This document shows, piece by piece, positions 41,801-48,825 of a stretch of DNA of 64,000 nucleotides (position 1 is its first letter; each line of letters begins with the position of its first letter). Under the pieces are notes generated by a model that was not told the origin of the DNA, made no database searches, and saw only the letters and a program-made list of their open reading frames with translations. Origin of the DNA: Microbacterium hatanonis (GTDB lineage Bacteria; Actinomycetota; Actinomycetes; Actinomycetales; Microbacteriaceae). A program made the position numbers and the translations under genes. The stretch spans positions 1,054,001-1,118,000 of the forward strand of contig NZ_VRSV01000002.1 of the NCBI RefSeq assembly GCF_008017415.1, read 5' to 3'.

Positions 41801-43327
41801 GAAGACCTGGCGGGCACGATCGATCTGCGCGACCTGCCCCTGGACGGCGACGCGCGCATCCCTCTCGGACTCGCCGACATCCCCCAGCAGCAGCGGCAGA
41901 CGGCCGTCTTCTTCGAGCCCGACACCGACGGCCACATGCTCGTCTACGGCACGAGCGGGTCGGGGAAGAGCGTCGCGCTGCGCTCGATCGGGATCGCCGC
42001 GGGCGCGCGTCCCGACCTCGGTCGCGTGGCGGTGTATGGCATCGACTTCGGCACCGGTTCGCTCCGCTCGATCGAGACCATGCCCCACGTCGGCGCGATC
42101 GTCTCGGGCGACGATGCCGAGCGCGTCCAACGCCTGCTGCGTACCGTCCGCTCGATCCTCGACGACCGCGCGCGACGGTTCTCCGCCGTCAACGCCTCGA
42201 CGCTGACCGAGTACCGCGTTCTCGCCGGCAAGCCCGACGAACCGCGGATCGTCATCCTGCTCGACGGGTTCGGCACGTTCAAGCAGGACTGGGAGACGGT
42301 GTCGGCGCGCGCGCCGTACTACGCGATCTTCATGCGCGTGCTCGGCGAGGGGCGACCGCTCGGCGTGCACGTCGTGGCCACCGCCGATCGCTACGGGAGC
42401 GTCCCGACGGCCGTCAGCGCGAACGTGACCAAGCGCATCGTCCTGCGCATGGCCGACGACGGCGCGTACTCGATCCTCGGAGTGCCGAAGGACGTGCTCA
42501 ACGAGCGCAGTGCCCCCGGGCGCGCCATCGTCGACGGCGTCGAGACCCAGATCGCGGTCATCGGCGGCACGACGAACGTCGCCGAGCAGAACACCGCCGC
42601 CGAGGCCTTCGCCGAGAGCCTCCGCGCCGCCGGCGCCGTCGAGGCCGAGAACATCGGATCGCTCCCCACCGAACTCGACGCGGCGAGCCTGCCCGATCGG
42701 CTCGACGGACTCCCCGTGCTCGGCATCGGCGACGACACCCTGGGACCCCGGGCGTTCGAGCCCATCGGCACGTTCGTCGTCGCGGGGCCGCCGCAGAGCG
42801 GAAAGACCACGGCGCTGCGGGGCCTCGTCAGGGCCGTGGAGCGTCTCGACCCCGAGGTGGCGCTGTTCCACGTCGGCGGACGCCGCGCGGCGCTGCGTTC
42901 GTTCCGTCCCTGGACCAGGACGGCCAGCAGTCCGGAGGACGTGCGAGCTCTCGCCAAGGAGCTCAAGGACGTCGTCGTCGACGAGACCCTCACCAAGAGG
43001 CTCATGATCGTCGTGGAGAACATCACCGAGTTCAGCGACACCGATGCCGAGCGTCCGCTCAAGGAGCTGTTCCAGGCGATCAACCGCAGCGATCACTTCC
43101 TGGTCGCCGACGGCGACGTCGCCCAGCTCACCAGCGGCTTCGGTCTGATCGGCGAACTCAAGGCGGGGCGGCACGGCATCGCGCTGCGGCCGGAGACCTA
43201 CGACGGCGACTCGCTGTTCAAGGTTCCCTTCCCGAAGGTGCAGCGTCACGAGTTCCCGCCGGGCCGCGGCCTGTTCGTCGAGAACGGCCGGATGGTCACC
43301 GTGCAGCTCCCGCTGGTCGCCGACTGA
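38855..43327 (+). CDS. Type VII secretion FtsK/SpoIIIE ATPase with FHA domain (EccC/EssC-like)
   Basis: A 1490-residue motor. A ubiquitin-like N-terminal region leads to an FHA domain (about 97-190, with IIGR, VSKRHARVE and NSANG), two membrane helices (about 236-280), a charged coiled segment, and three FtsK-like ATPase domains. Walker A motifs are GTTGSGKS (705-712), GTSGSGKS (1032-1039) and GPPQSGKT (1311-1318). The first Walker B is canonical (IVIDEFAAL); the second (ILLDGFGTF) and third (IVVENITEF) lack the Asp-Glu pair, as is common in this family. The single-chain layout with N-terminal FHA is EssC-like. Two WXG100-type genes follow, the expected substrates. No other membrane component of a T7SS (EccB, EccD, EssB) is nearby. 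Confidence 0.93.
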   Translation: MKIKLALRREAAAPVDVIVTADATATVEDVARSLADSSRIPASVTPTLLVAPPGEESTQMDPTALVADAPLGSGFDAAVVAATADAYASSGATAAVMQILSGAEAGRVVPLAHGTSIIGRVEPAHVVLRDPMVSKRHARVEIDKEIEVIDLNSANGLVIDGGLVSRVRVRPGQIITIGGTDVRFVRTPNEGDADETRIFEQGGSLLFNRSPRVEKRYAGREHRHPIIPAEADPRIFPWPMVAAPVLLGLALFAVTQRPTSLLIVFMAPLMMLGNFIGQRTQQGKKLRLEIDTFETQIDELEDALLAEEVVERERRREEAPPTATVFEQSMKLGPLMWTRRPEHWNFLSVRLGSGTGRSRNTVQEASDQRGIAEYSDRVNTLRSRFEHISDVPLVELLPSAGAIGIAGGRGEVADVLRGIGVQLFGLHAPNEVITAAIVDPAWTPDVEWMKWLPHTTSPQSPFAEIALADSPSAATVLLNALEGAVLERLTGSPEQRGPLAPQDTSMELGKSVGERAHSPAKGGDVSLILIATNDAPVDRARLTQLIERGPDAGVFTIFVAPTVESLPAACRTFVDVTNGLDDAVVGWVRAGERAEGVSVEGVSREYAEHFAKRLAPVVDSSSVAPDSSDLPNSVSLLRIIGADRAAETSAVIERWRQNNSIIDRSRTPRPRLKRAGTLKAFMGQGSPDAMSLDLRTQGPHALVGGTTGSGKSEFLQTWVLGMAAEYSPDRVTFLYVDYKGGSAFADCVDLPHTVGLVTDLSPHLVRRALTSLRAELHHREHLFNRKKAKDLLELEKRQDPETPPALVIVIDEFAALATEVPEFVDGVVDIAQRGRSLGIHLIMATQRPAGVIKDNLRANTNLRVALRMADASDSNDVVGDAVASTFDPSIPGRGIAKTGPGRLVPFQAAYAGGWTTEEPNRAQVRVAELRFGSVTLWESERDDDGSDAHDEDLGPNDQKRLVANLVAASEEAGLPKPRRPWLEDLAGTIDLRDLPLDGDARIPLGLADIPQQQRQTAVFFEPDTDGHMLVYGTSGSGKSVALRSIGIAAGARPDLGRVAVYGIDFGTGSLRSIETMPHVGAIVSGDDAERVQRLLRTVRSILDDRARRFSAVNASTLTEYRVLAGKPDEPRIVILLDGFGTFKQDWETVSARAPYYAIFMRVLGEGRPLGVHVVATADRYGSVPTAVSANVTKRIVLRMADDGAYSILGVPKDVLNERSAPGRAIVDGVETQIAVIGGTTNVAEQNTAAEAFAESLRAAGAVEAENIGSLPTELDAASLPDRLDGLPVLGIGDDTLGPRAFEPIGTFVVAGPPQSGKTTALRGLVRAVERLDPEVALFHVGGRRAALRSFRPWTRTASSPEDVRALAKELKDVVVDETLTKRLMIVVENITEFSDTDAERPLKELFQAINRSDHFLVADGDVAQLTSGFGLIGELKAGRHGIALRPETYDGDSLFKVPFPKVQRHEFPPGRGLFVENGRMVTVQLPLVAD

Positions 43328-43335
43328 AGCGCGTT

Positions 43336-43402
43336 ACCACAACCCCTCGGCCGTCGGGAAGGTCTGTCCTGGGCCGCGCGGAGGTTCGGTTAGGGTTGTG
43401 GT
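43336..43402. promoter_or_regulatory. Inverted repeat over a -10-like element before the WXG100 genes
   Basis: ACCACAACCC (43336-43345) and GGGTTGTGGT (43393-43402) are perfect 10-bp arms 47 bases apart. The right arm overlaps TAGGGT (43391-43396), a -10 candidate for the WXG100-like gene at 43448. This could be an operator pair or a terminator of the ATPase transcript. Confidence 0.4.
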
Positions 43403-43447
43403 CGTTCGGGGGTTCCGGCCCCTTCTTCCTCAACGAAAAGGTGCATG

Positions 43448-43735
43448 ATGGCGGATTTCAAAGCGTCCTACGGCGAGATGGAGTCGATGTCGGGAAAGCT
43501 CGAGTCGGGCCGTGAAGAGATCGGCGACGTGCTTCGTCGCCTGAAGGACGACGTCGACCGGCTCCTGGGCGACGACTTCAAGACGCAGCACGCTTCCGGC
43601 AAGTTCGGCGAGGGTTACACCGAGCTGACGACCGGTCTGGAGAAGGCCATCGAGGGCATCTCCGACATGGGCGAATCGCTGCGCAAGATGATGCAGGCGA
43701 TCAAGGACACCGACCAGGCGCTCGCGGGCAACTGA
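43448..43735 (+). CDS. WXG100-like secreted protein lacking the WxG motif
   Basis: A 95-residue, Trp-free, helical protein of WXG100 size with a helix-turn-helix layout: about 38 helical residues, a turn, then a second helix of about 45. At the turn it reads FKT (44-46) where Trp-x-Gly is expected. Such proteins are exported as dimers by EccC/EssC motors. An ATG just upstream (43445) is an alternative; 43448 gives better spacing to AAAAGG. Its place right after the motor gene, and before a second WXG100-type gene, supports the call. A strong hairpin follows and may boost its level over the downstream genes. Confidence 0.82.
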   Translation: MADFKASYGEMESMSGKLESGREEIGDVLRRLKDDVDRLLGDDFKTQHASGKFGEGYTELTTGLEKAIEGISDMGESLRKMMQAIKDTDQALAGN

Positions 43736-43739
43736 CGTA

Positions 43740-43785
43740 CTTTCACCCCGGGCCGTCCTCATCGAGGAACGACCCGGGGTGAAAG
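43740..43785 (+). terminator. 13-bp hairpin between the two WXG100-like genes
   Basis: CTTTCACCCCGGG (43740-43752) pairs perfectly with CCCGGGGTGAAAG (43773-43785) around a 20-base loop, four bases after the stop codon. It is a likely partial terminator that limits expression of the downstream genes relative to the first WXG100 protein. Confidence 0.65.
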
Positions 43786-43827
43786 CCGTGTGCGCGACGG
43801 TTCCGGCGACGACGAAGAGGAGACCGC

Positions 43828-44124
43828 ATGGCCAACGACGGGATGGATGTCGATCTCGGTGATCTCGAGCTGATGGTGAGCCGCCTGGATTCGTTCAAGA
43901 CCGAGTTCGCCGATCTCGGGAAGAACACCGACACGGTGGCGGATGCTGTGGGTCGACCCTCCGGGCGGTCGGAACTGCGCGGCAAGGTCGAGGAGTTCCA
44001 GGGCGGGTGGGACGGCAACCGCGAGCAGCTGTCGGAGGACCTCGACACGGTTTATCAGCACTTGAAGGACTTCGTCGACACCATCGGCGAACTCGATGTG
44101 GAATTGGCGAGTGATCCCGAATGA
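43828..44124 (+). CDS. WXG100-family protein
   Basis: A 98-residue helical protein with WDG at residues 61-63, a WxG turn between two helices, the mark of WXG100/ESAT-6-like proteins. The N-terminal helix contains LELMVSRLDSFKTEF and the C-terminal helix LDTVYQHLKDFVDTI. It follows AAGAGGAG and its stop overlaps the next start as ATGA. It is a likely partner or chaperone for the large protein that follows, exported by the upstream ATPase. Confidence 0.88.
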   Translation: MANDGMDVDLGDLELMVSRLDSFKTEFADLGKNTDTVADAVGRPSGRSELRGKVEEFQGGWDGNREQLSEDLDTVYQHLKDFVDTIGELDVELASDPE

Positions 44125-45491
44125 CCTACTCACCGAATCGCGGCTATCGGCTCGAGGAGCTCGAGGGTGACCCCTACGACATCGAGACCGCCGGGAACGA
44201 GTACACGCGCATGGGCGAGCGCATGCAGTGGACCTCCGATGAGCTCGAGAAGCTCTCGTCGGAGACGCGCTACAAGGCCGAGGGGCTCGACGCGATCCGC
44301 GAGCAGGCCGGCGAGCTGGCCGATCAGCTGACCAAGGTCGCCGATCGCTACACGAGCTCGGGGCCCGTCCTCGTCACGTACGCCGCCGCGCTCCGCGACG
44401 CGCGCACGCGCACCGTCAATCCACTCGTGGACGACATCTTCGCCGCGATCACGGCGCGCAACGAAGCCGTCGCCGCCCGCGAGGAGGCCGAGAGCACCGC
44501 GGACGACCTCCGCAACCCCTGGCCGTGGCAGGACGAAGCCACCGACGCACAGCTCGCCACCGCCGACCAGGCCGCCTCGAGCGCCGGAAGCGCGGCGAGC
44601 AGTGCCGAGACCGAACTCGAGGGTCTCTGGGAGTCCTTCGAGTCGGGCTACTCGGTATGGGAAGAGGCCTACGAGAAGGCCGTCAACGATCTGGAGTCCG
44701 CGTACAGCGCATCGGGCATCGACGACAACCCGTGGGAGGACGCCTTCGACTTCATCGCCCAGGCGCTGACCGTGATCGGCACGATCGCCGTCGTCGTGGC
44801 GATCTTCGTCGCCGCTCCCATCGCTGCGGTGCTGCTCGTCATCGCCACCGTGGCGGCCATCGCCACCCTCGCCATCCACGTCGGCATGATGCTCGCCGGC
44901 TCCAAACGCGTGACGATGGGCGACCTGATCTTCGACACCATCGCGGTGATCCCCTTCGCCGGAGGCGTCGTCAAGGCCATGCGCGGCGGATCGGGGTTCT
45001 TCCGCGCACTCGGGCCCGCAGCCGGTCTCGGCACCGCGTCTCGCACCACGATCACGGCGGGCCGCAACGCCGTCGAAGACGGCGTGCGCACGATCCTCGG
45101 CTGGGGCGGCTCGGGCGGGGGACAGGCCGCTCGCCGGGCCGCTGCCGGGGGGATCGCGGACGACTTCCTGCGCACCTCCGTCGGCAACTGGGGTCAGGGC
45201 GCCTGGAACGCCATCCGATCCGGTGGTGGTCGTCTCGACGGCCAGGCGCTGAGCATGTCGGAGAACATCCTGAACGCCTGGCCGCGCCCGGGCGGCGTGC
45301 CACGTGTCGCGGCGAACAACTGGCTCGCCGGCGTCGGGGCCCCCGGTGGGTTCATGCAGGGGACCAACGTGGTGAACTTCTTCAACGGCATCGAGCAGTC
45401 GGTGAGCACCGGTGTGGGCGTGTTCGGCGGCCCCGACATCCCGACCGTCGCCGACATCCCCGGTCTCGACTTCAACCCCTTGGCGAGGTGA
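44121..45491 (+). CDS. Candidate type VII secreted effector
   Basis: A 456-residue protein with an N-terminal helical domain (about 1-205) of the kind used to enter type VII systems, including long Ala/Glu/Ser helices, followed by a hydrophobic pair of helices (about 213-260: TVIGTIAVVVAIFVAAPIAA and further) and a Gly-rich C-terminus without recognisable toxin motif. It overlaps the WXG100 gene by four bases, so it is probably made and exported with it. The hydrophobic pair resembles that of membrane-inserting or presecretory effectors. Activity is unknown; three small orphan genes follow and one may be its immunity protein. Confidence 0.75.
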   Translation: MTYSPNRGYRLEELEGDPYDIETAGNEYTRMGERMQWTSDELEKLSSETRYKAEGLDAIREQAGELADQLTKVADRYTSSGPVLVTYAAALRDARTRTVNPLVDDIFAAITARNEAVAAREEAESTADDLRNPWPWQDEATDAQLATADQAASSAGSAASSAETELEGLWESFESGYSVWEEAYEKAVNDLESAYSASGIDDNPWEDAFDFIAQALTVIGTIAVVVAIFVAAPIAAVLLVIATVAAIATLAIHVGMMLAGSKRVTMGDLIFDTIAVIPFAGGVVKAMRGGSGFFRALGPAAGLGTASRTTITAGRNAVEDGVRTILGWGGSGGGQAARRAAAGGIADDFLRTSVGNWGQGAWNAIRSGGGRLDGQALSMSENILNAWPRPGGVPRVAANNWLAGVGAPGGFMQGTNVVNFFNGIEQSVSTGVGVFGGPDIPTVADIPGLDFNPLAR

Positions 45492-45492
45492 C

Positions 45493-46332
45493 GTGTCCGA
45501 CCTGACCACCGACGTCACCGCTGATCTGAAGGGCCGCGTTACGGAACTGCGCAGCCGCAAGCGACTGGACGCCGTCGTCGATGCGTCGCGGGCAGCCCTC
45601 CTCGTGGCGGTGCCGCGCCTGCGCGGCGAACACGACAACGTCGTTCGTCGTTCGGGTGCGGGTCCCGTGAGACCCTCTCGTCCGACATGGGGCGTCCGCG
45701 ACACCGTCACCGTCATCGCCCTCCTCCTGGGTCTCCTCGCGGCCGGCCTCGTCCTGCCGTCTCCGCGCAACGGCCGCCCCGCCCTCGGCGTCGACACCGC
45801 CGCACTCTGGGTCGGTCTCTGCGCGGTCGCCGCGTTCGCGATCTTCGTCGCGTTGGAACGGGGTCGACGCGACACCCTTCTCCTCGGCGCCCACACGAGG
45901 GGCGCCTGGCGGCTGTACATCGTGCTCGCCGTGGTGTGGGCCGCGGTGTTCGTCTACATGTCGCTCAACTGGGACGACGTCGACCGTTTCGAGCCGCAGG
46001 CGCCGATCGCCGGTCTCGTCCTCCTCGGTCTGTCGGTCGTGGGTTTGGCGGGGCTCGCGGTCGTGGCGCGTCGTCGCGACCGCACCGCGCTGCTCGACCC
46101 CGCCGTCGCGGCGAAGGACGAGTGGGGGGTCAGCGTCGGCGACGGCGACCCGGTCGATGAGTGGTGGGCCTCCCTGCCCACGAAACTCGCCCCCGCCGAG
46201 CGGTCGGCCGGCGACCGCTCCTACGGCACCACGATCGACGTGCTGGAGCGCGAAGGCATCATCCGCCCCGGCGACGCACGACGCCTCCGGCGGAAGAACC
46301 CGTCGGTGGTCTGGAGAGGAGACGCCGGATGA
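45493..46332 (+). CDS. Membrane protein downstream of candidate effector
   Basis: A 279-residue protein with a charged N-terminus (RVTELRSRKRLDAVVDASRA), about four membrane helices between residues 75 and 200, and a cytoplasmic C-terminal domain with DEWWASLPTKLAP and a basic end. GTG at 45493 lies one base after the effector stop. The tight spacing suggests a linked function, such as an immunity or accessory membrane protein. No family recognised. Confidence 0.75.
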   Translation: MSDLTTDVTADLKGRVTELRSRKRLDAVVDASRAALLVAVPRLRGEHDNVVRRSGAGPVRPSRPTWGVRDTVTVIALLLGLLAAGLVLPSPRNGRPALGVDTAALWVGLCAVAAFAIFVALERGRRDTLLLGAHTRGAWRLYIVLAVVWAAVFVYMSLNWDDVDRFEPQAPIAGLVLLGLSVVGLAGLAVVARRRDRTALLDPAVAAKDEWGVSVGDGDPVDEWWASLPTKLAPAERSAGDRSYGTTIDVLEREGIIRPGDARRLRRKNPSVVWRGDAG

Positions 46333-46922
46333 GCGCCGCAGAGGTGATTTTCGACACCGACCGCTGGATCCGGGTGCCCCTGGACTACGCGGACACCCGC
46401 TGGCGCGACGCCGAGGAATGGGCCGACTGGCTCGCGGAATCGGCCACGAGCGGTCGGCCGGACGCCGAGACCGTCGCGCCCCTCGTACGCTCCAGCGCGC
46501 GCGCGGTCGCGCTGTTCCCCGCCGCTCACGTGTGGGCGCGGTTCTGGCACTATCCGATCGCGTCGATCCCGACCGGATTCGTCGACGTCTACGTGCAGAG
46601 TCGCGACCCCGACGGCACGCACGCGGAGGACCTGCTCCCCGATCCGGGGTTCACGGCGCTCGACCCGGTCGTGGAGGTCTTCTCGATCGACGGGTTCACC
46701 TCCGCGGCACGCCGTCACAGCCTCCCGCTCGTGCTGCGTTCGGAGGACGACGCCGAGCCCGCGGTGCTGCCGCGGCTGGAGTGGCTGGGCGTCACGCCCG
46801 AGTGGGTCTGCTACCTGGTCACGAACGATCACGACCCCGCGGCGATCGCCGACCGGGAAGCCGACGTCGAGGCGCTGTTCCGGAGTATGGCGGAGCCCCG
46901 CGAACGAGAGACGGATCGATGA
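46329..46922 (+). CDS. Orphan protein of the secretion locus
   Basis: A 197-residue soluble protein starting with EVIFDTDRWIRVPLDY and having mixed strands and helices, Trp-rich in its first third, with no signal or known motif. It overlaps the previous gene as ATGA and the next as ATGA, so all three are probably translated together. Its sequence is unlike its neighbours and no family is recognised. Possible roles are immunity to, or chaperoning of, the candidate effector. Confidence 0.7.
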   Translation: MSAAEVIFDTDRWIRVPLDYADTRWRDAEEWADWLAESATSGRPDAETVAPLVRSSARAVALFPAAHVWARFWHYPIASIPTGFVDVYVQSRDPDGTHAEDLLPDPGFTALDPVVEVFSIDGFTSAARRHSLPLVLRSEDDAEPAVLPRLEWLGVTPEWVCYLVTNDHDPAAIADREADVEALFRSMAEPRERETDR

Positions 46923-47572
46923 CATTGCGCGAAGAACTCATCGGCCGCCCAGCCGCTCCGCCCCGGCCCGCGCCCTACCGCCTCCTGGCCCCGGCGGGAT
47001 GGCGGAGGGTCCCCGCCGACGTCTTGACCGACGTCTTCGGCGAGACCGCCGTCGAGCGGCTGAAGGACGCCGATCGGCCGGATCTCGTGCTGCAGATGCG
47101 GGGGATGCTGTCGCAGCTGCGACGATCGCTGCGGTCGACCCACGTGTTCGAGGCCTACCTCCCCCCGACCCTCGACGGCGATCCTCAGCCGGCCGTGCTG
47201 ACGGTGGCCCCGTTCGTCCGCCCGAGCGATGTGTCGTGGGCCGACGCCGTCGGTCGCGCCGCCCAAGGCGCGGAGGTCGTCCAGCCGGACTTCACGGCGA
47301 CCTCGATGTGGCGATGGACGAACGACCACAGCGAGCGGCGCGGCACGGACGAGCCCGCGATCCGCACGCGCGCGCAGCACTACGTCGTTCCGGTGGGCGT
47401 CGATGCGCCCGAACGCCGCGGGCTCCATTTCGTCCACACCGTCCTGGCGGCCGACGACACGCAGCCCGCGCTGTCGGACGACGCCCTCACCCCGACCAGG
47501 CTCACGGAACTGCTCCTCGAGACGGGCGACGTCATCCTGAGTACCTTCCGGTGGGTCGACGTCGAGGACTGA
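46919..47572 (+). CDS. Orphan protein, last gene of the secretion locus
   Basis: A 217-residue soluble protein beginning LREELIGRPAAPPRPAPYRLLA, then predicted strands and helices with a VSWADAVGRAAQGAEVV segment and a GDVILSTFRWVDVED end. It reads like a compact single domain with no signal peptide. Start overlaps the previous stop. It ends the 24-kb locus; the str operon promoter follows within about 45 bases, with no strong terminator hairpin seen. No family is recognised. Confidence 0.7.
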   Translation: MTLREELIGRPAAPPRPAPYRLLAPAGWRRVPADVLTDVFGETAVERLKDADRPDLVLQMRGMLSQLRRSLRSTHVFEAYLPPTLDGDPQPAVLTVAPFVRPSDVSWADAVGRAAQGAEVVQPDFTATSMWRWTNDHSERRGTDEPAIRTRAQHYVVPVGVDAPERRGLHFVHTVLAADDTQPALSDDALTPTRLTELLLETGDVILSTFRWVDVED

Positions 47573-47889
47573 CGCGGCTTCCCCGCCTCGAGGATCCGCC
47601 GCATCCGCCCTCGTTTGCCCGCACCCCTCCCGGGGGCGTATGATTGGGCGGGTGTGCGCTCATGCGCGCCCTGCGTCGTGCCCCCGGTGTGCTGCAGGAG
47701 CGTGGAGCTCACCATCTCAGGGATGGGCCTGCGAACAGGTCACCCCCACGGCATATCCACCACGAGAAGCGTCAGATCATTCTGCCGCTCGGTGGGTCTA
47801 TGTGAGCCCGCACCGTCATGAATCGAAAGATCCGGATGCTGCGGGGGAGACACACCCGCTGTCACCGTGCAGCACAACAAGGAGAGAAC
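47573..47889 (+). other. str operon leader region without a gene
   Basis: The 317-base gap holds the promoter at 47615-47644 and a leader of about 240 bases before rpsL. No ORF in it has coding character. One GGATGCTGC copy (47834-47842) lies near the rpsL start. A structured leader for autoregulation is possible but no known fold is recognised. Confidence 0.4.
47615..47644 (+). promoter_or_regulatory. Probable promoter of the str operon
   Basis: TTGCCC at 47615-47620 and TATGAT at 47639-47644 are 18 bases apart. Transcription would start near 47651, giving a leader of about 240 bases before rpsL. TATGAT is five of six to consensus. Confidence 0.7.
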
Positions 47890-48258
47890 GTGCCAACTAT
47901 TCAGCAGTTGGTTCGCAAGGGACGCTCGCCGAAGGTCACCAAGACCAAGGCCCCCGCCCTGAAGTCGAACCCCCAGCAGGCCGGTGTCTGCACCCGCGTC
48001 TACACGACGACCCCGAAGAAGCCGAACTCGGCCATGCGCAAGGTCGCCCGTGTGAAGCTCCGCAACGGCACCGAGGTCACCGCCTACATCCCCGGCGAGG
48101 GCCACAACCTGCAGGAGCACTCGCTCGTGCTCGTCCGCGGCGGTCGTGTGAAAGACCTCCCCGGTGTCCGTTACAAGATCGTCCGCGGTGCACTCGACAC
48201 CCAGGCCGTCAAGAACCGTAAGCAGGCCCGCAGCCGCTACGGTGCGAAGAAGGGCTGA
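47890..48258 (+). CDS. rpsL: Ribosomal protein S12
   Basis: The 122-residue protein matches S12 across its length, with [27 protein letters not shown] and [24 protein letters not shown]. Lys43 and Lys88, the classic streptomycin-sensitive residues, are unchanged. GTG at 47890 follows AAGGAGAG. It opens the str operon with rpsG five bases on, and acts in decoding at the 30S A site. Confidence 0.99.
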   Translation: MPTIQQLVRKGRSPKVTKTKAPALKSNPQQAGVCTRVYTTTPKKPNSAMRKVARVKLRNGTEVTAYIPGEGHNLQEHSLVLVRGGRVKDLPGVRYKIVRGALDTQAVKNRKQARSRYGAKKG

Positions 48259-48263
48259 GTCAG

Positions 48264-48734
48264 ATGCCTCGTAAAGGTCCCGTCACCAAGCGCCCGGTCG
48301 TCAACGACCCGGTCTACGGTGCTCCGATCGTCAGCCAGCTGGTCAACAAGATCCTCGTCGACGGCAAGAAGTCGATCGCGGAGTCGATCGTCTACACCGC
48401 CCTCAAGGGCGTCGAGGCGAAGAACAGCCAGGATGCCGTCGCCACCCTCAAGAAGGCGCTCGACAACGTGCGCCCCACCCTCGAGGTCAAGAGCCGCCGC
48501 GTCGGTGGCTCCACCTACCAGGTGCCGATCGAAGTGAAGCCCCACCGTGCGAACACGCTGGCCCTGCGCTGGCTCGTGAGCTACGCGAAGGCCCGCCGCG
48601 AGAAGACCATGATCGAGCGTCTCCAGAACGAGATCCTCGACGCCTCGAACGGCCTCGGTGCCGCGGTCAAGCGCCGCGAAGACACCCACAAGATGGCCGA
48701 GTCGAACCGCGCCTTCGCGCACTACCGCTGGTAA
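48264..48734 (+). CDS. rpsG: Ribosomal protein S7
   Basis: The 156-residue protein is full-length S7, with [10 protein letters not shown] at the start, the conserved [19 protein letters not shown] and [14 protein letters not shown] end. It nucleates the 30S head and can regulate the operon in other bacteria by binding its mRNA. ATG at 48264. A 14-bp hairpin lies between it and fusA. Confidence 0.99.
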   Translation: MPRKGPVTKRPVVNDPVYGAPIVSQLVNKILVDGKKSIAESIVYTALKGVEAKNSQDAVATLKKALDNVRPTLEVKSRRVGGSTYQVPIEVKPHRANTLALRWLVSYAKARREKTMIERLQNEILDASNGLGAAVKRREDTHKMAESNRAFAHYRW

Positions 48735-48744
48735 TACGCCTGAA

Positions 48745-48791
48745 CGTCGACCTCCGGGTCCCGAGCCTGTCGAAGGGCCCGGAGGTCGACG
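48745..48791. repeat. Hairpin with REP-like CCCGAGCCTGTCGAAGGG loop
   Basis: Arms 48745-48758 and 48778-48791 pair perfectly over 14 bp. The loop carries CCCGAGCCTGTCGAAGGG (48760-48777), a sequence I recognise as a dispersed repetitive element of actinobacterial intergenic regions. It sits in the 91-base rpsG-fusA gap and probably affects RNA stability or attenuates transcription. Confidence 0.55.
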
Positions 48792-48825
48792 GAATGTCCC
48801 TCTCCACAAGTTAGGAACCCCGCCC

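Noticed and set aside
48016..48153. Possible streptomycin-resistance change in rpsL
   Set aside because: Lys43 and Lys88 are the sensitive residues.
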